Shown: in pieces, positions 53,736 to 62,550 of the stretch
Layout: the number at the start of each line of letters is the position of its first letter
How positions within the stretch are numbered: the stretch's first letter is position 1
NCBI RefSeq assembly: GCF_012933385.1
Contig: NZ_JABBPN010000003.1
Span: 124,001-188,000 of the forward strand
From: Paenibacillus lemnae
Lineage (GTDB): Bacteria > Bacillota > Bacilli > Paenibacillales > Paenibacillaceae
DNA: 64,000 nucleotides
Reading direction: 5' to 3'
Position numbers and translations under genes: made by a program
The notes under the pieces: model-generated
Databases searched by the model: none
What the model was told of the DNA's origin: nothing
The model's input: the letters and a program-made list of their open reading frames with translations, nothing else

Positions 53736-54620
53736 ATGACCATTGCACCGGATCATACCTCGGTGGGATTTATCGGCCTGGGCGTTATGGGCCACAGCAT
53801 GGCGGGACATATTATGAAGGCCGGATATTCGCTGCATGTGTACACAAGAACGGCCTCTAAAGCGGAGTCGCTGGTAGCGGAGGGGGCTGCATGGCACGGT
53901 ACCCCGGCCAAACTGGCAGAAGCCTGTGATGTTATCATCACGATGGTCGGTTATCCGAAAGATGTTGAGGAGATATACCTGGGAGAAGACGGGCTGATTG
54001 CTCATGCCCGGGAGGGTGCTTACTTGATTGACATGACCACGTCGAGCCCCCAGCTTGCCCGACGTATCTATGAAGCTGCCGTTGCCAAAGGGCTTCATGC
54101 TCTGGATGCTCCGGTATCCGGTGGTGACGTGGGAGCACGCGAAGCTCGCTTGTCGATTATGATCGGCGGAGAACAGAAGGATGTCGAGGCACTGCATCCC
54201 TTGCTGTCATTGATGGGAAGCAATATCGTTCATCAGGGACAGGCTGGAGCAGGACAGCACACCAAGATGTGCAACCAGATTGCCATTGCTTCCAATATGA
54301 TGGGAGTATGCGAGGCGCTGGCCTACGCAGAGAGTGCAGGGCTGGATCCCGAAACCGTGCTGAAGAGTATCGAAAGCGGGGCGGCAGGCAGCTGGTCACT
54401 AAGCAACCTGGCTCCGCGGATGATTGCCGGTAACCTGGAACCGGGCTTTTACATCAAGCATTTCATTAAGGATATGGGTATTGCGCTCGACTCAGCCAAG
54501 GAGATGAATCTGGTTACGCCGGGTCTGTCGCTTGCCGAATCACTGTACCAGCAGCTGGCGGAAAAGGGATATGAAGATAAAGGGACACAGGCTCTGATTA
54601 AATATTACACAGGTGTTTAA
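53736..54620 (+). CDS. 3-hydroxyisobutyrate dehydrogenase-family oxidoreductase
   Basis: 294 residues. NAD(P) fold starts VGFIGLGVMGHSMAGHI. The substrate motif DAPVSGGDVGAREARL and the catalytic Lys block GAGQHTKMCNQ are present, and FYIKHFIKDMGIALDSAKE matches the C-terminal helical domain. It could act on hydroxyisobutyrate, tartronate semialdehyde or a related beta-hydroxyacid. AAAGGAG precedes ATG 53736; the 33 codons upstream in frame lack a ribosome site. Single gene ended by a terminator. Confidence 0.9.
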   Translation: MTIAPDHTSVGFIGLGVMGHSMAGHIMKAGYSLHVYTRTASKAESLVAEGAAWHGTPAKLAEACDVIITMVGYPKDVEEIYLGEDGLIAHAREGAYLIDMTTSSPQLARRIYEAAVAKGLHALDAPVSGGDVGAREARLSIMIGGEQKDVEALHPLLSLMGSNIVHQGQAGAGQHTKMCNQIAIASNMMGVCEALAYAESAGLDPETVLKSIESGAAGSWSLSNLAPRMIAGNLEPGFYIKHFIKDMGIALDSAKEMNLVTPGLSLAESLYQQLAEKGYEDKGTQALIKYYTGV

Positions 54621-54636
54621 TAACTGAGCCGGATCA

Positions 54637-54678
54637 CAAAGACAGCTCCCGCATAAAAGAGGCGTGGAGCTGTCTTTG
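54637..54678 (+). terminator. terminator
   Basis: CAAAGACAGCTCC pairs with GGAGCTGTCTTTG around a 16-base loop. Confidence 0.75.
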
Positions 54679-54952
54679 CGCTGTATTGCCGGATGTTCAG
54701 CTTCCCGTACTCGCATTCTGAAAGGCGGGGCTGGTGGCAGCAAGCAGACGCAGAAGCTGGCTGGCTGTGGAACGAAGCTGTATACAACAAGCTTAACTAG
54801 GGACTAGAGAAATATGATTTTTGTGTCTATGAAATATAAGAAATTACAGGATTATGCTGCGACTGGAGTGAATATATAATCAAGATTTTTTACATAAGGG
54901 CGATTAGAACATTCGTGAAGCTTGAAAAAATTGAACTAATGGGGGAATGGCC
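54679..54952. other. gene-free stretch before DUF1697
   Basis: No coding sequence or convincing element is seen. It should contain the promoter of the next gene. Confidence 0.4.
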
Positions 54953-55501
54953 TTGGTTTACACGGCACTGCTGCGGGGAATCAACGTCGGCGGAAATAAT
55001 AAAGTAGATATGAAGCAGTTAAAAAAGGTGTTTGAGACGGCAGGTATGACGAACGTCGTAACGTATATTAATTCCGGGAATATCGTCTTTACCTCAGACC
55101 GGGCGTCCCAAAATGAGATCGCCGCCGTCCTGGAGGCAGCGATCCTGGAACACTTCGGGCTGTCAATCAAAGTATTGGTGCGAAGCATGGCCGACATGGA
55201 GGCCGTCATGAGCATACTTCCCACAGACTGGAGCAACGACGACCGGATGAAGAGTGACTGCTTGTTCTTATGGGAGGAATACGCACATGAATCTGTGCTG
55301 GAGCAGCTGAACATCAAGCCCGAGATTGAGACGGTGTTGTATGCTCCGGGAGCTATTTTGTGGTCGGTGGACCGGCCTAACGTAACGAAAAGCAGCATGA
55401 ATAAGCTGATCGGGACCAAGCTGTATCAATCCATGACCGTCCGCAACGTTAATACCACTCGTAAAATTTATGCTTTGATGCAGGCGGCGGGACAGAAATA
55501 G
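54953..55501 (+). CDS. DUF1697 protein
   Basis: About 182 residues. The family signature LLRGINVGGNNKVDMKQL is followed by YINSGNIVFTSD and the late KSSMNKLIGTKLYQSMTVRN. Function not established; small cytoplasmic alpha/beta protein. TTG 54953 is preferred, six bases after GGGGGA; ATG 54947 overlaps that site. It ends just before the convergent lipoprotein gene. Confidence 0.85.
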   Translation: MVYTALLRGINVGGNNKVDMKQLKKVFETAGMTNVVTYINSGNIVFTSDRASQNEIAAVLEAAILEHFGLSIKVLVRSMADMEAVMSILPTDWSNDDRMKSDCLFLWEEYAHESVLEQLNIKPEIETVLYAPGAILWSVDRPNVTKSSMNKLIGTKLYQSMTVRNVNTTRKIYALMQAAGQK

Positions 55502-55519
55502 AGGATGCGTTTATCTTCT

Positions 55520-56176
55520 TCAGTCTTCAATGGAAATGGACTGCAGCATTTCGTGCATGACAGCCCCCATACCGTCTGCAGCTTCGGCGGGATAACTGTA
55601 ATAGATGATCAGGCAGCTTGCCTCGATATCGAAGGCATAATATCCATGAATCTGGTCTTCGTGAAGGAAGCTCTGCCGTGTTCCTTCATAACCGTTTAAC
55701 TCCTGCGGCACCTTCTCCGTCTGACCAGGCGTAAAACCCTTCTGCTGGAGAGTATGCTGCGCTTTTCCGGCGGCTTCCTCAAGCGGAGTCTCTTCCAGGA
55801 CTTCAACCATCAACTCGGCGGTTCCTTCCCCCATGGCTCTCTGATAAACAACCTGCCCGCCTTCAACAGACGGGGAACCCATCAGGACCCTCAGATGATA
55901 CTGAATACCGGCAGGAGTCAGGGTGTATTCCACAACCTTCACTTCTTCTGTCATACCTTCAATAGTGGTTTCCATTGAGATGGTACTGCCGGTATGGACC
56001 TGTAATCCGCTGTCAGGTTCGTCGGGCTGGACGTTATCGTGTTCTTGAGACGGGGGACTCTGCTCTTCCGGAGCAGGTAAAAGGCCAGGCGGACCGTTTT
56101 CCGCGATGGAGCATGCACTGGTCAAGAAGAAGAGAAACAGCGCGGCTGTGCATAGGATCTGCTGCTTTAACTTCAT
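55520..56176 (-). CDS. lipoprotein of unknown function
   Basis: 218 residues. Signal peptide with lipobox LTSAC. A Pro/Glu/Ser-rich linker of about 35 residues is followed by a strand-rich domain of about 140 residues (EEVKVVEYTLTPAGIQYHL, NGYEGTRQSFLHEDQIHGYY). No family named with confidence. AAGGAGG before the ATG. Convergent with DUF1697. Confidence 0.75.
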   Translation of the reverse strand: MKLKQQILCTAALFLFFLTSACSIAENGPPGLLPAPEEQSPPSQEHDNVQPDEPDSGLQVHTGSTISMETTIEGMTEEVKVVEYTLTPAGIQYHLRVLMGSPSVEGGQVVYQRAMGEGTAELMVEVLEETPLEEAAGKAQHTLQQKGFTPGQTEKVPQELNGYEGTRQSFLHEDQIHGYYAFDIEASCLIIYYSYPAEAADGMGAVMHEMLQSISIED

Positions 56177-56350
56177 CGAAATCCCTCCTTGTTATATACT
56201 CTGACGACAGGACAAGGGTCAATGTTTCAGGTATGTAAATTTTATCCATATGCTGTGATGAGTTTAGCCAGAGGGCTTTAAGGTTACAAAAAAATAGTGA
56301 GGCTGCAAAGCAGCAAAATCTATTGAACGTAACCAAGGAGGGAAACAACC

Positions 56351-57253
56351 GTGGCAAATCAGGACCAGTACCAGACACAGGATCCAACGAAACAGTATCC
56401 GCAGGCATCATCAGAATGGAAACAGCAGCAGGATGAACCGGGGCTTCAAAAAGAAATGACTCCCGTGCCGGACTGCGGGGAGCAGAGCTACCGTGGAACC
56501 GGAAGATTGACCGGCCGCAAGGCAGTCGTAACTGGAGCGGACAGCGGCATTGGCCGTGCTGCGGCGATTGCATTTGCTCGTGAAGGAGCGGATGTAGTAC
56601 TGTCATATCTGCCTGAAGAAGAAGCCGATGCTCAGGAAGTTGTGAAGCTGATTGAAGAAGCTGGCCAAAAAGCGGTTGCCGTTCCCGGAGATCTGAAGGA
56701 TCCTTCTTACTGCAAGCAGTTGATATCACAGGCCGTAGAGCAGCTGGGCAGCATTGATATTCTGGCCAATGTGGCCGGCAAGCAGCAGTATGTGGAGAAT
56801 ATCGCGGACTTGAGCGATGAGCAGTTTGATGCGACGTTCAAGACGAATGTATATGCCATGTTCTGGCTGTGCAAAGCGGCAATCCCGCATATGAAGCCAG
56901 GCAGCTCGATTATTAATACGTCTTCCATCCAGGCCTACAGCCCGTCTGAAATTCTGCTGGACTATGCAACGACCAAAGCGGCCATTAACACATTCAGCAA
57001 AGCGCTTGCTCAGCAGGTGGGCAGCAAGGGGATCCGTGTTAATGTCGTGGCACCGGGTCCGGTCTGGACACCGCTTCAAGTGGTAGGCGGACAGCCGGAG
57101 GAAGTGCTTGGCGAGTTCGGTTCTTCGACACCGCTGGGCCGTGCAGGACAGCCGGCCGAAATGGCTTCAGCCTATGTATATCTGGCCAGCCAGGAGTCCA
57201 GCTATGTATCGGGAGAAACTTTGAATGCGAACGGCGGCATGGTTTCACCGTAA
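56351..57253 (+). CDS. SDR-family oxidoreductase (YdaD/YhdF-like general stress type)
   Basis: 300 residues. The N-terminal Gln-rich tail ([20 protein letters not shown]) is typical of the Bacillus general-stress SDR group. Cofactor motif [14 protein letters not shown], the NVAG block, and the catalytic Ser/Tyr/Lys in [20 protein letters not shown] then TKAAI. NAD(P)-dependent alcohol or aldehyde reductase. GTG start with AAGGAGGG upstream. No SigB-type promoter was found. Confidence 0.9.
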   Translation: MANQDQYQTQDPTKQYPQASSEWKQQQDEPGLQKEMTPVPDCGEQSYRGTGRLTGRKAVVTGADSGIGRAAAIAFAREGADVVLSYLPEEEADAQEVVKLIEEAGQKAVAVPGDLKDPSYCKQLISQAVEQLGSIDILANVAGKQQYVENIADLSDEQFDATFKTNVYAMFWLCKAAIPHMKPGSSIINTSSIQAYSPSEILLDYATTKAAINTFSKALAQQVGSKGIRVNVVAPGPVWTPLQVVGGQPEEVLGEFGSSTPLGRAGQPAEMASAYVYLASQESSYVSGETLNANGGMVSP

Positions 57254-57327
57254 GTTAAAAGCCAGGCAGCGGTGGCTTGCTCCCGACATCATGAACGCAT
57301 GTTGAGCGAGTCAATATCAAGTACAGG

Positions 57328-57366
57328 ATGCCCTTGAGATGCCAAACATCTTGAGGGTATTCTTTT
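57328..57366 (+). terminator. terminator of the SDR gene
   Basis: ATGCCCTTGAGATG / CATCTTGAGGGTAT, loop CCAAA, then TCTTTT. Confidence 0.85.
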
Positions 57367-57476
57367 GTGCATTTGTCAGCGCAACCCGACTATGGGCATG
57401 TGGCTGTTGCGAGGTCAAGTGATTTATGATTATGCTGGAAGCTGCTGACTTTATAGAATCACTAGTTACTTGGAAT

Positions 57477-57564
57477 TCTAACGGACCCTCAGTCCGTTAG
57501 AGCATACGGAGAGTCCATTTTCAGCGCAAATACCTGCTCTAACGGACTCCATGTCCGTTAGAGC
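57477..57564. repeat. pair of matching palindromes (REP-like)
   Basis: Two hairpins share the stem CTAACGGAC / GTCCGTTAG: the first at 57477-57501 (10-base stem, loop CCTCA), the second at 57536-57564 (12-base stem, loop TCCAT). Neither has a T-run. The shared stem but differing loops suggest a repeated palindromic element. Confidence 0.65.
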
Positions 57565-57719
57565 CTCCCGGTGTTTGCCAGCTTGCGCCCTCCTGATCTC
57601 CGCCAAATCTTATCCTCCAGCGCCACATTCATATTCCTAGGTTCATTTCTACTAACTGCCTAACTCTACATGCTCACACACAACATCACACATTCATTCA
57701 TGATACTTCTTGACACAGC

Positions 57720-57799
57720 TATCTAATTTAAATAGTATCTAATTTAACAGATAACTAATTTAACATATGACTAATTAGATGAATGACAAATTAGCGGAT
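57720..57799 (+). promoter_or_regulatory. five direct 16-bp repeats, probable operator array
   Basis: CTAATT cores recur at 57723, 57739, 57755 and 57771, and CAAATT at 57787, each exactly 16 bases apart. Units read TATCTAATTTAAATAG, TATCTAATTTAACAGA and so on. The array overlaps a possible -10 (TAGTAT, 57733-57738) behind TTGACA at 57710. Likely autoregulatory sites for the ArsR protein downstream. Confidence 0.65.
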
Positions 57800-57824
57800 T
57801 ATAATTCAGAAGGATGTGAAGCAG

Positions 57825-58424
57825 ATGCAGCTGGATAAAGTCGTCAGCTACCATAAAGCGTTAGCCGATCCCAAGCGGGTTCAAATTCTAATACTGCTCG
57901 CCCAAGGCGAAATGAACGGCCAGGTGCTGGCCGAGAAACTGGGGGTCACACCGGCTACCATTACGCACCATGCGGCCAAGCTGAGAGAGGCCAGCTTGAT
58001 CCAGGAGCGGCGGGACAAGAATGCCATTTATTTTTCACTCGATCATTATATGATTCAATCCAGCAGCAAGGCTGCTGTAAATCTGATTTACCGCAAAAGC
58101 GAAGGAGGTGCTCAGGAAATGGATGAGCAGCAAAAACAGAAGAGAGATGGCGTGATCAGAAACTTCATCACACAGGACGGGAAGCTGAAGAGCATTCCTT
58201 CCCAACTGAAGAAAAAATTGATGGTGCTGGAGCACATGGTAGAGAAGCTGGAGTATGGAAAGAAGTACAGCGAGAAGGAAATCAACGAATTTATCAAGAC
58301 GTATCATGATGATTTTGCGACCCTGCGCCGCGAGTTTATTATGCACCAGTTTATGTTCAGGGAAGACGGGATCTATGAAGTAAATCCCCAGGAAATGTGG
58401 GCAAGATGGGAGACGCTGTCCTGA
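57825..58424 (+). CDS. ArsR-type regulator fused to DUF2087
   Basis: About 199 residues. N-terminal winged helix with LADPKRVQILILLAQGEMNG and LGVTPATITHHAAKLREA; no metal-binding cysteines are seen. The C-terminal domain (ITQDGKLKSIPSQLKKKLMV, then YSEKEINEFIKTYHDDFATL and the end FREDGIYEVNPQEMWARWE) matches DUF2087, a fusion known in Firmicutes. The signal is unknown. ATG 57825 is preferred over GTG 57816, which is too close to AGAAGGA. Preceded by the repeat array. Confidence 0.85.
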   Translation: MQLDKVVSYHKALADPKRVQILILLAQGEMNGQVLAEKLGVTPATITHHAAKLREASLIQERRDKNAIYFSLDHYMIQSSSKAAVNLIYRKSEGGAQEMDEQQKQKRDGVIRNFITQDGKLKSIPSQLKKKLMVLEHMVEKLEYGKKYSEKEINEFIKTYHDDFATLRREFIMHQFMFREDGIYEVNPQEMWARWETLS

Positions 58425-58505
58425 TCGCAGGGATGATAACAGCTTTTCAAATCCTCAGCCAGGATTATGCCTGGAATCTGAGCAGTGCCTCGTCACGGGC
58501 AGCAA

Positions 58506-58556
58506 AGGGGCCCCTTCAAGAACTAAGATTTTCAGCTCTTGAGTGGGTCTTTTTCA
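58506..58556. terminator. possible bidirectional terminator
   Basis: CCCTTCAAGA pairs with TCTTGAGTGGG around a 16-base loop, followed by TCTTTTTC. It lies between the convergent ArsR and LytTR genes. Confidence 0.45.
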
Positions 58557-58560
58557 ATTG

Positions 58561-59274
58561 CTATATATACTGCATTCTCTGCTGCAATTCTACAATTTTA
58601 AGTTTGGAGACATGTGCATACTTCGTTGTATGGTGAAAGTAAGCCAGGTAGGTCTGACTTTCAGAACTAATACCAGAAATCCAGTTGAGGTTAACAATAT
58701 AGGAGCGGTGTGAGAGAAAAAACTGCCTGCCTGGCAGCTGACCCAGAAGATTCTCAATGGTGTCGGTGGTGTGATACATTTTATCTTTGGTCAGTATGTG
58801 ACACTTTTTACCAATCTTCTCAATAAATAAAATGTGATCGAATCGAATATAGTACGAGTTTTGACCATCTTTAATGGTTAGGCGCTGTAATAAAAAAGAC
58901 TCCTGTTGAGACTCGAACCGCTTTCCTGCTTTCTCCAGAGCCCTGTAAATCCGTTTTTTCTCAACAGGCTTTAGTATGTAATCCACCGCGGCAAGCTCAA
59001 ACGCCTCCACCGCATATTCGTCATAGCTGGTTATGAAGATACACAGCAAGTCTCTTTGGATATTCATACAGGACCGCATCGCTTCAATACCATTCATTCC
59101 AGGCAGACGGGTCTCGAGCAGAATTAAATGTGGCTGATTCTTGATTACGGAATCGATCAATTCCTCTTCGTTGATGCATGTATCGACAATATGGAAACCG
59201 GGGGAATTGTCTATATAAAACTTGATCCGTTCCATGTCGTTTTTTTGTTCATCCGCAATAATGACCCGAATCAT
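58561..59274 (-). CDS. LytTR-type regulator with altered receiver domain
   Basis: 237 residues. Residues 1-115 are a receiver fold: acidic pair D8/E9, T82 and K102 are in place, but the phosphoacceptor position is Glu54 (HLILLETRLPGMNG) instead of Asp. Residues about 130-237 are a LytTR DNA-binding domain (ILFIEKIGKKCHILT, QFFLSHRSYIVNLNWI). Glu can mimic phosphorylation, so the protein may be permanently active or respond to something else. No histidine kinase gene is next to it. Start 59274 with AAAGGAG; the longer frame upstream has no ribosome site. Confidence 0.85.
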   Translation of the reverse strand: MIRVIIADEQKNDMERIKFYIDNSPGFHIVDTCINEEELIDSVIKNQPHLILLETRLPGMNGIEAMRSCMNIQRDLLCIFITSYDEYAVEAFELAAVDYILKPVEKKRIYRALEKAGKRFESQQESFLLQRLTIKDGQNSYYIRFDHILFIEKIGKKCHILTKDKMYHTTDTIENLLGQLPGRQFFLSHRSYIVNLNWISGISSESQTYLAYFHHTTKYAHVSKLKIVELQQRMQYI

Positions 59275-59561
59275 TGCAGCGCTCCTTTGAGTGTCATATA
59301 GAAGATAGTTAGCAAATCTATGAACCGGATGGGATGACAGGTCATGCACCTTCATGACTCACTTTTATTTGGTTAGTTAGGTGTACAAATGATATTTACC
59401 TGAACGGACCACCATTTGAATCGAAAAATTCGAATTTTGTCGTAGAATGTCAAAAAACAGGTCCGAAATAATAAGAGAGAATTAGACAGATTGTTAAGAA
59501 ATCCCTTACATTATTAACATAATACATAAAGGATCCACCAGCTCCTCCGAGGAGGGAATGT

Positions 59562-61403
59562 ATGATGAATATGATGTCAGAAGAAGAATTAACAAGTTTA
59601 ATTAAACAGATCAATCTCGAGGAGCTTGATGCATCTTCCTGGCAGGGGCCGTCCCCAACATTGGATGTGAATCAGGATGATGGTGCAGGAGAAAGAATTC
59701 ATATTATTGATAAAACCATTCAAGTAGAGGATTCGTTCCCTTCAGGACAGTCTATAACGATCGAGGCTGAAGCACCTGTAAAGTTGAAAGTGAATGGTGA
59801 ATGGATCGAGGGTGATGTTAATGTCACCTCAACAGACAATATACAGTGGGAAGTTGAAGATCAGCCATTATTTGAGTTAAGTGTTACCGAAGACAAGCTG
59901 GTGACTGATTTCCAGCTGATTTCAAGAGAGCGCTATTCTGCGAAACTGGAGAAGGTTGAAAATGACTCCACAGTGCTCTTCAAAGCTGTAGAAGATCGGG
60001 ATATTGTCCTTGAAATTCTTCGACTTGATGATGTTATGGCCGTAATCGAAGGCAGATCAATCAAATCACACGTAGATTTGGCCGCCATTCATGATGAATT
60101 GGAAAATCCCACCTTTCGGAAAATTACGATAGCCAAAGGGAAAAAGGCAGTTCCCGGAACAGATGCCCGGCTTGAGGTCTACTTTTCGGAGCAGATCGAA
60201 AGTCATTTTTTTGAAATCGGAGGCACGGTGAACTTCAGGAATCATCTGCAGATCCCCTCCGCGAAACAAGGGGAGGTCATCGCAAGGAAGATACCTGTCA
60301 TTGAAGGGATTCCCGGCTATGATGTTTACGGTAACATTCTTCTTCCAGATCCTCCTAGGGATATCATGATCATTGCTAAATCTACAGTGGAAATGACTTC
60401 AGAAGGGGAAATTATAGCGCTGAGGGAAGGCAGGCCGAGAATCACCGGCGGGAAAATCAAGACCTTCGAAATCTCGACTTCTTTTGTCGTATCGGGTAAT
60501 GCGGATATTAAAACCGGCAATATTGTTTTTTCCGGGGATGTCATTATCTATGGTGACATTACCGAGGGGATGATCGTCGAGTCACTTGGTAACGTCTACG
60601 TGTATGGAAGTGTGTACGGATCTACCGTTACAGCAACGGGCAGCATTTATGTAAAAGGCAACGTAATCGGCAGCAAGCTGTATTCCGGATACTACGGGGT
60701 TATGTTTAACCGTTTATATCAAGCTTCCAAAACGCTGAGTGATTTGCTGCGCAAGATGCTGATGGCCTCAGAGACACTGAACAAGGCACTGGAGTCTAAA
60801 AAACAATCCGTCCGCTTTGGCCAAATCCTCCTGCTTCTGATCGAAAACAAATTCAGGGAAATTCCAGTTGTTATCAAGGAATTGCTGATCGTTATAGCGA
60901 ACATCCAGCACTTTAAAAAGGATGAATTCCAGAACCTGCAGCGAATGTCGGAGATGTTCATCCAGCCTGCTCTGCTGTTGGAGAACATGTCATACAATCT
61001 TTTGAAAGGATATCTGGCATACTTGGACAATACATACGCAGAAGTAGAGCGGATGCAGGAGAATGAAGTGGAAATCCGCATCAATCAGTGCCATAACAGT
61101 GAGCTCAAATCCAATGGTCATATTTCCATTCTGGGTGAGGGCGTGCTGAACAGTGATTTATTTTCAGCGGGGGATATTTCATTTGCCTATGAATCAGCCG
61201 TATGCCGCGGGTCCAAGCTCGAATCAGGTGGAAGCATACAGGCACGGATAATTGGCGGACAGACAGGTGCGGATACGATCATGAAGGCCGGCAAACAAAT
61301 CTCTGTAACCCAGTGGTACGGAGGACGGATCTGTATTGGCAAACGATGTAGGGAGATTTATGACTATACAGAGAATCGTGTATTTACCTCTGCCAATGTC
61401 TGA
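59562..61403 (+). CDS. FapA/DUF342-family protein
   Basis: 613 residues, no signal peptide or membrane segment. The N-terminal third contains an acidic region and EDSFPSGQSITIEAEAPVKL. The central FapA core shows IPGYDVYGNILLPDPP, the repetitive beta-helix stretch VYVYGSVYGSTVTATGSIYV, then a long helical hairpin (about residues 390-510) and a second short beta-helix ending QISVTQWYGGRICIGKRC. FapA proteins affect flagella and cell-pole assembly in some bacteria. GAGGAGGG precedes ATG 59562. An HD-GYP gene follows after 50 bases. Confidence 0.85.
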   Translation: MMNMMSEEELTSLIKQINLEELDASSWQGPSPTLDVNQDDGAGERIHIIDKTIQVEDSFPSGQSITIEAEAPVKLKVNGEWIEGDVNVTSTDNIQWEVEDQPLFELSVTEDKLVTDFQLISRERYSAKLEKVENDSTVLFKAVEDRDIVLEILRLDDVMAVIEGRSIKSHVDLAAIHDELENPTFRKITIAKGKKAVPGTDARLEVYFSEQIESHFFEIGGTVNFRNHLQIPSAKQGEVIARKIPVIEGIPGYDVYGNILLPDPPRDIMIIAKSTVEMTSEGEIIALREGRPRITGGKIKTFEISTSFVVSGNADIKTGNIVFSGDVIIYGDITEGMIVESLGNVYVYGSVYGSTVTATGSIYVKGNVIGSKLYSGYYGVMFNRLYQASKTLSDLLRKMLMASETLNKALESKKQSVRFGQILLLLIENKFREIPVVIKELLIVIANIQHFKKDEFQNLQRMSEMFIQPALLLENMSYNLLKGYLAYLDNTYAEVERMQENEVEIRINQCHNSELKSNGHISILGEGVLNSDLFSAGDISFAYESAVCRGSKLESGGSIQARIIGGQTGADTIMKAGKQISVTQWYGGRICIGKRCREIYDYTENRVFTSANV

Positions 61404-61453
61404 AACCAGAATAGCTCCCTTGCTATCGATGTTCTCAGGGAAGTGGTGCTGTC

Positions 61454-62470
61454 ATGTCTATTGAGTCGCAAGGATCTAACCACAGTTTGTCTGCCCACAT
61501 CGGGTATCGTCTGAAGCAAAATGTGTATTCGAAAGACATATTGCTGCTGCCGGCCTGCTCTATTCTTACTGCCAGAAATATAGAGCTGTTACTGGCAAAT
61601 CACGTTCACATATGTGATGAAGACATAGAGCCTACTCAGGCGGTTCACATGGTGGATCAAGCCGTAGAGGAACTTAAGGCCGCTTTTGTTCTTGCGAGGT
61701 GCACACTTCAGGTGCCGATCGCTCGTATTCGCAGTTCCATTACACCTTTGATTGTGGACCTCAATGACAGTCCGGATATCAGGACGCTGTTTTACCGAAT
61801 GGAGCAGAGTGATGAATATACGTATCGTCACAGTATTGGGGTGGCGCTGCTTTCCCGGCTGATCGGAAAAGAGCTGGGGCTCAAGCACGCACAATTAAAC
61901 GAATTGACAGAGGCTGCGCTTCTGCATGATATCGGTAAGGTTATGATTCCGGAGGAGATTATTAACAAGCCCGGCAGATTAACTGATATGGAAATGCGCG
62001 AGATGCAGCAGCATACGATATATGGCTATGAGATGCTCAAACGTACACCTGAGATTTCGAGCGCGCAAGCTATGGCGGCGCTTCAACATCATGAACGTGA
62101 AGATGGAAAAGGGTACCCTTTTAAATTAAGAAGTGAGGAGATTGACTTCTACAGCAAAATTGTAGCGGCAGCCGATGTGTTTCATGCCATGGTATCCAAA
62201 AGACCCTATAAGAATCCAGCCCCGGTGTACCGAGTGCTTAAAGAAATGACCGAGCATGCGTATGGCATGCTTGATCCCCGGGTGACCTTGAAATTTGTAA
62301 AGCGGATTATGGATATGATGATTGGCAATCAAGTGCTGCTTTCCAATGGGTGTTCGGGAAAAGTAATTATGATACATCCCCAGCATCCGATTCGCCCTCT
62401 GATCCAGGTGAATGGTCATTATATTGATCTGGACAAGGAACGGGCCATTGAAATGATAGATTGGGCATAA
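61454..62470 (+). CDS. HD-GYP domain cyclic-di-GMP phosphodiesterase
   Basis: 338 residues. The N-terminal 120 residues are a region usual in Paenibacillus HD-GYP proteins. The HD-GYP core has H158-D159 in LLHDIGKVMIPE, HHE at 212-214 and the GYP at 220-222 in DGKGYPF, so all signature residues are present. Predicted to open cyclic-di-GMP. The C-terminal PIRPLIQVNGHYIDLDKER block is the usual extension. Follows FapA/DUF342 on the same strand, probably in one transcript; the ribosome site is weak. Confidence 0.9.
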   Translation: MSIESQGSNHSLSAHIGYRLKQNVYSKDILLLPACSILTARNIELLLANHVHICDEDIEPTQAVHMVDQAVEELKAAFVLARCTLQVPIARIRSSITPLIVDLNDSPDIRTLFYRMEQSDEYTYRHSIGVALLSRLIGKELGLKHAQLNELTEAALLHDIGKVMIPEEIINKPGRLTDMEMREMQQHTIYGYEMLKRTPEISSAQAMAALQHHEREDGKGYPFKLRSEEIDFYSKIVAAADVFHAMVSKRPYKNPAPVYRVLKEMTEHAYGMLDPRVTLKFVKRIMDMMIGNQVLLSNGCSGKVIMIHPQHPIRPLIQVNGHYIDLDKERAIEMIDWA

Positions 62471-62481
62471 CCATATAAGAG

Positions 62482-62530
62482 CAGGGACAGAGCGCAGACG
62501 TTGTTTTTTGCGGGATGTCCCTGTTTATTT
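62482..62530 (+). terminator. terminator-like stem after the HD-GYP gene
   Basis: CAGGGACA / TGTCCCTG, 26-base loop, then TTTATTTA. Confidence 0.6.
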
Positions 62531-62550
62531 ATAGAAGAGGAGGGGTCAAA

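Larger units (their letters stand above)
57254..57824. other. 571-base intergenic region
   Basis: No gene. It contains the terminator at 57328, two related palindromes at 57477 and 57536, a TTGACA word at 57710, and five 16-bp repeats leading into the ArsR gene. These are listed separately. Confidence 0.6.

Noticed and set aside
56177-56350. SigB promoter before the SDR gene
   Set aside because: GTTTAG is present, but no GGGTAT-like -10 occurs at the right distance.
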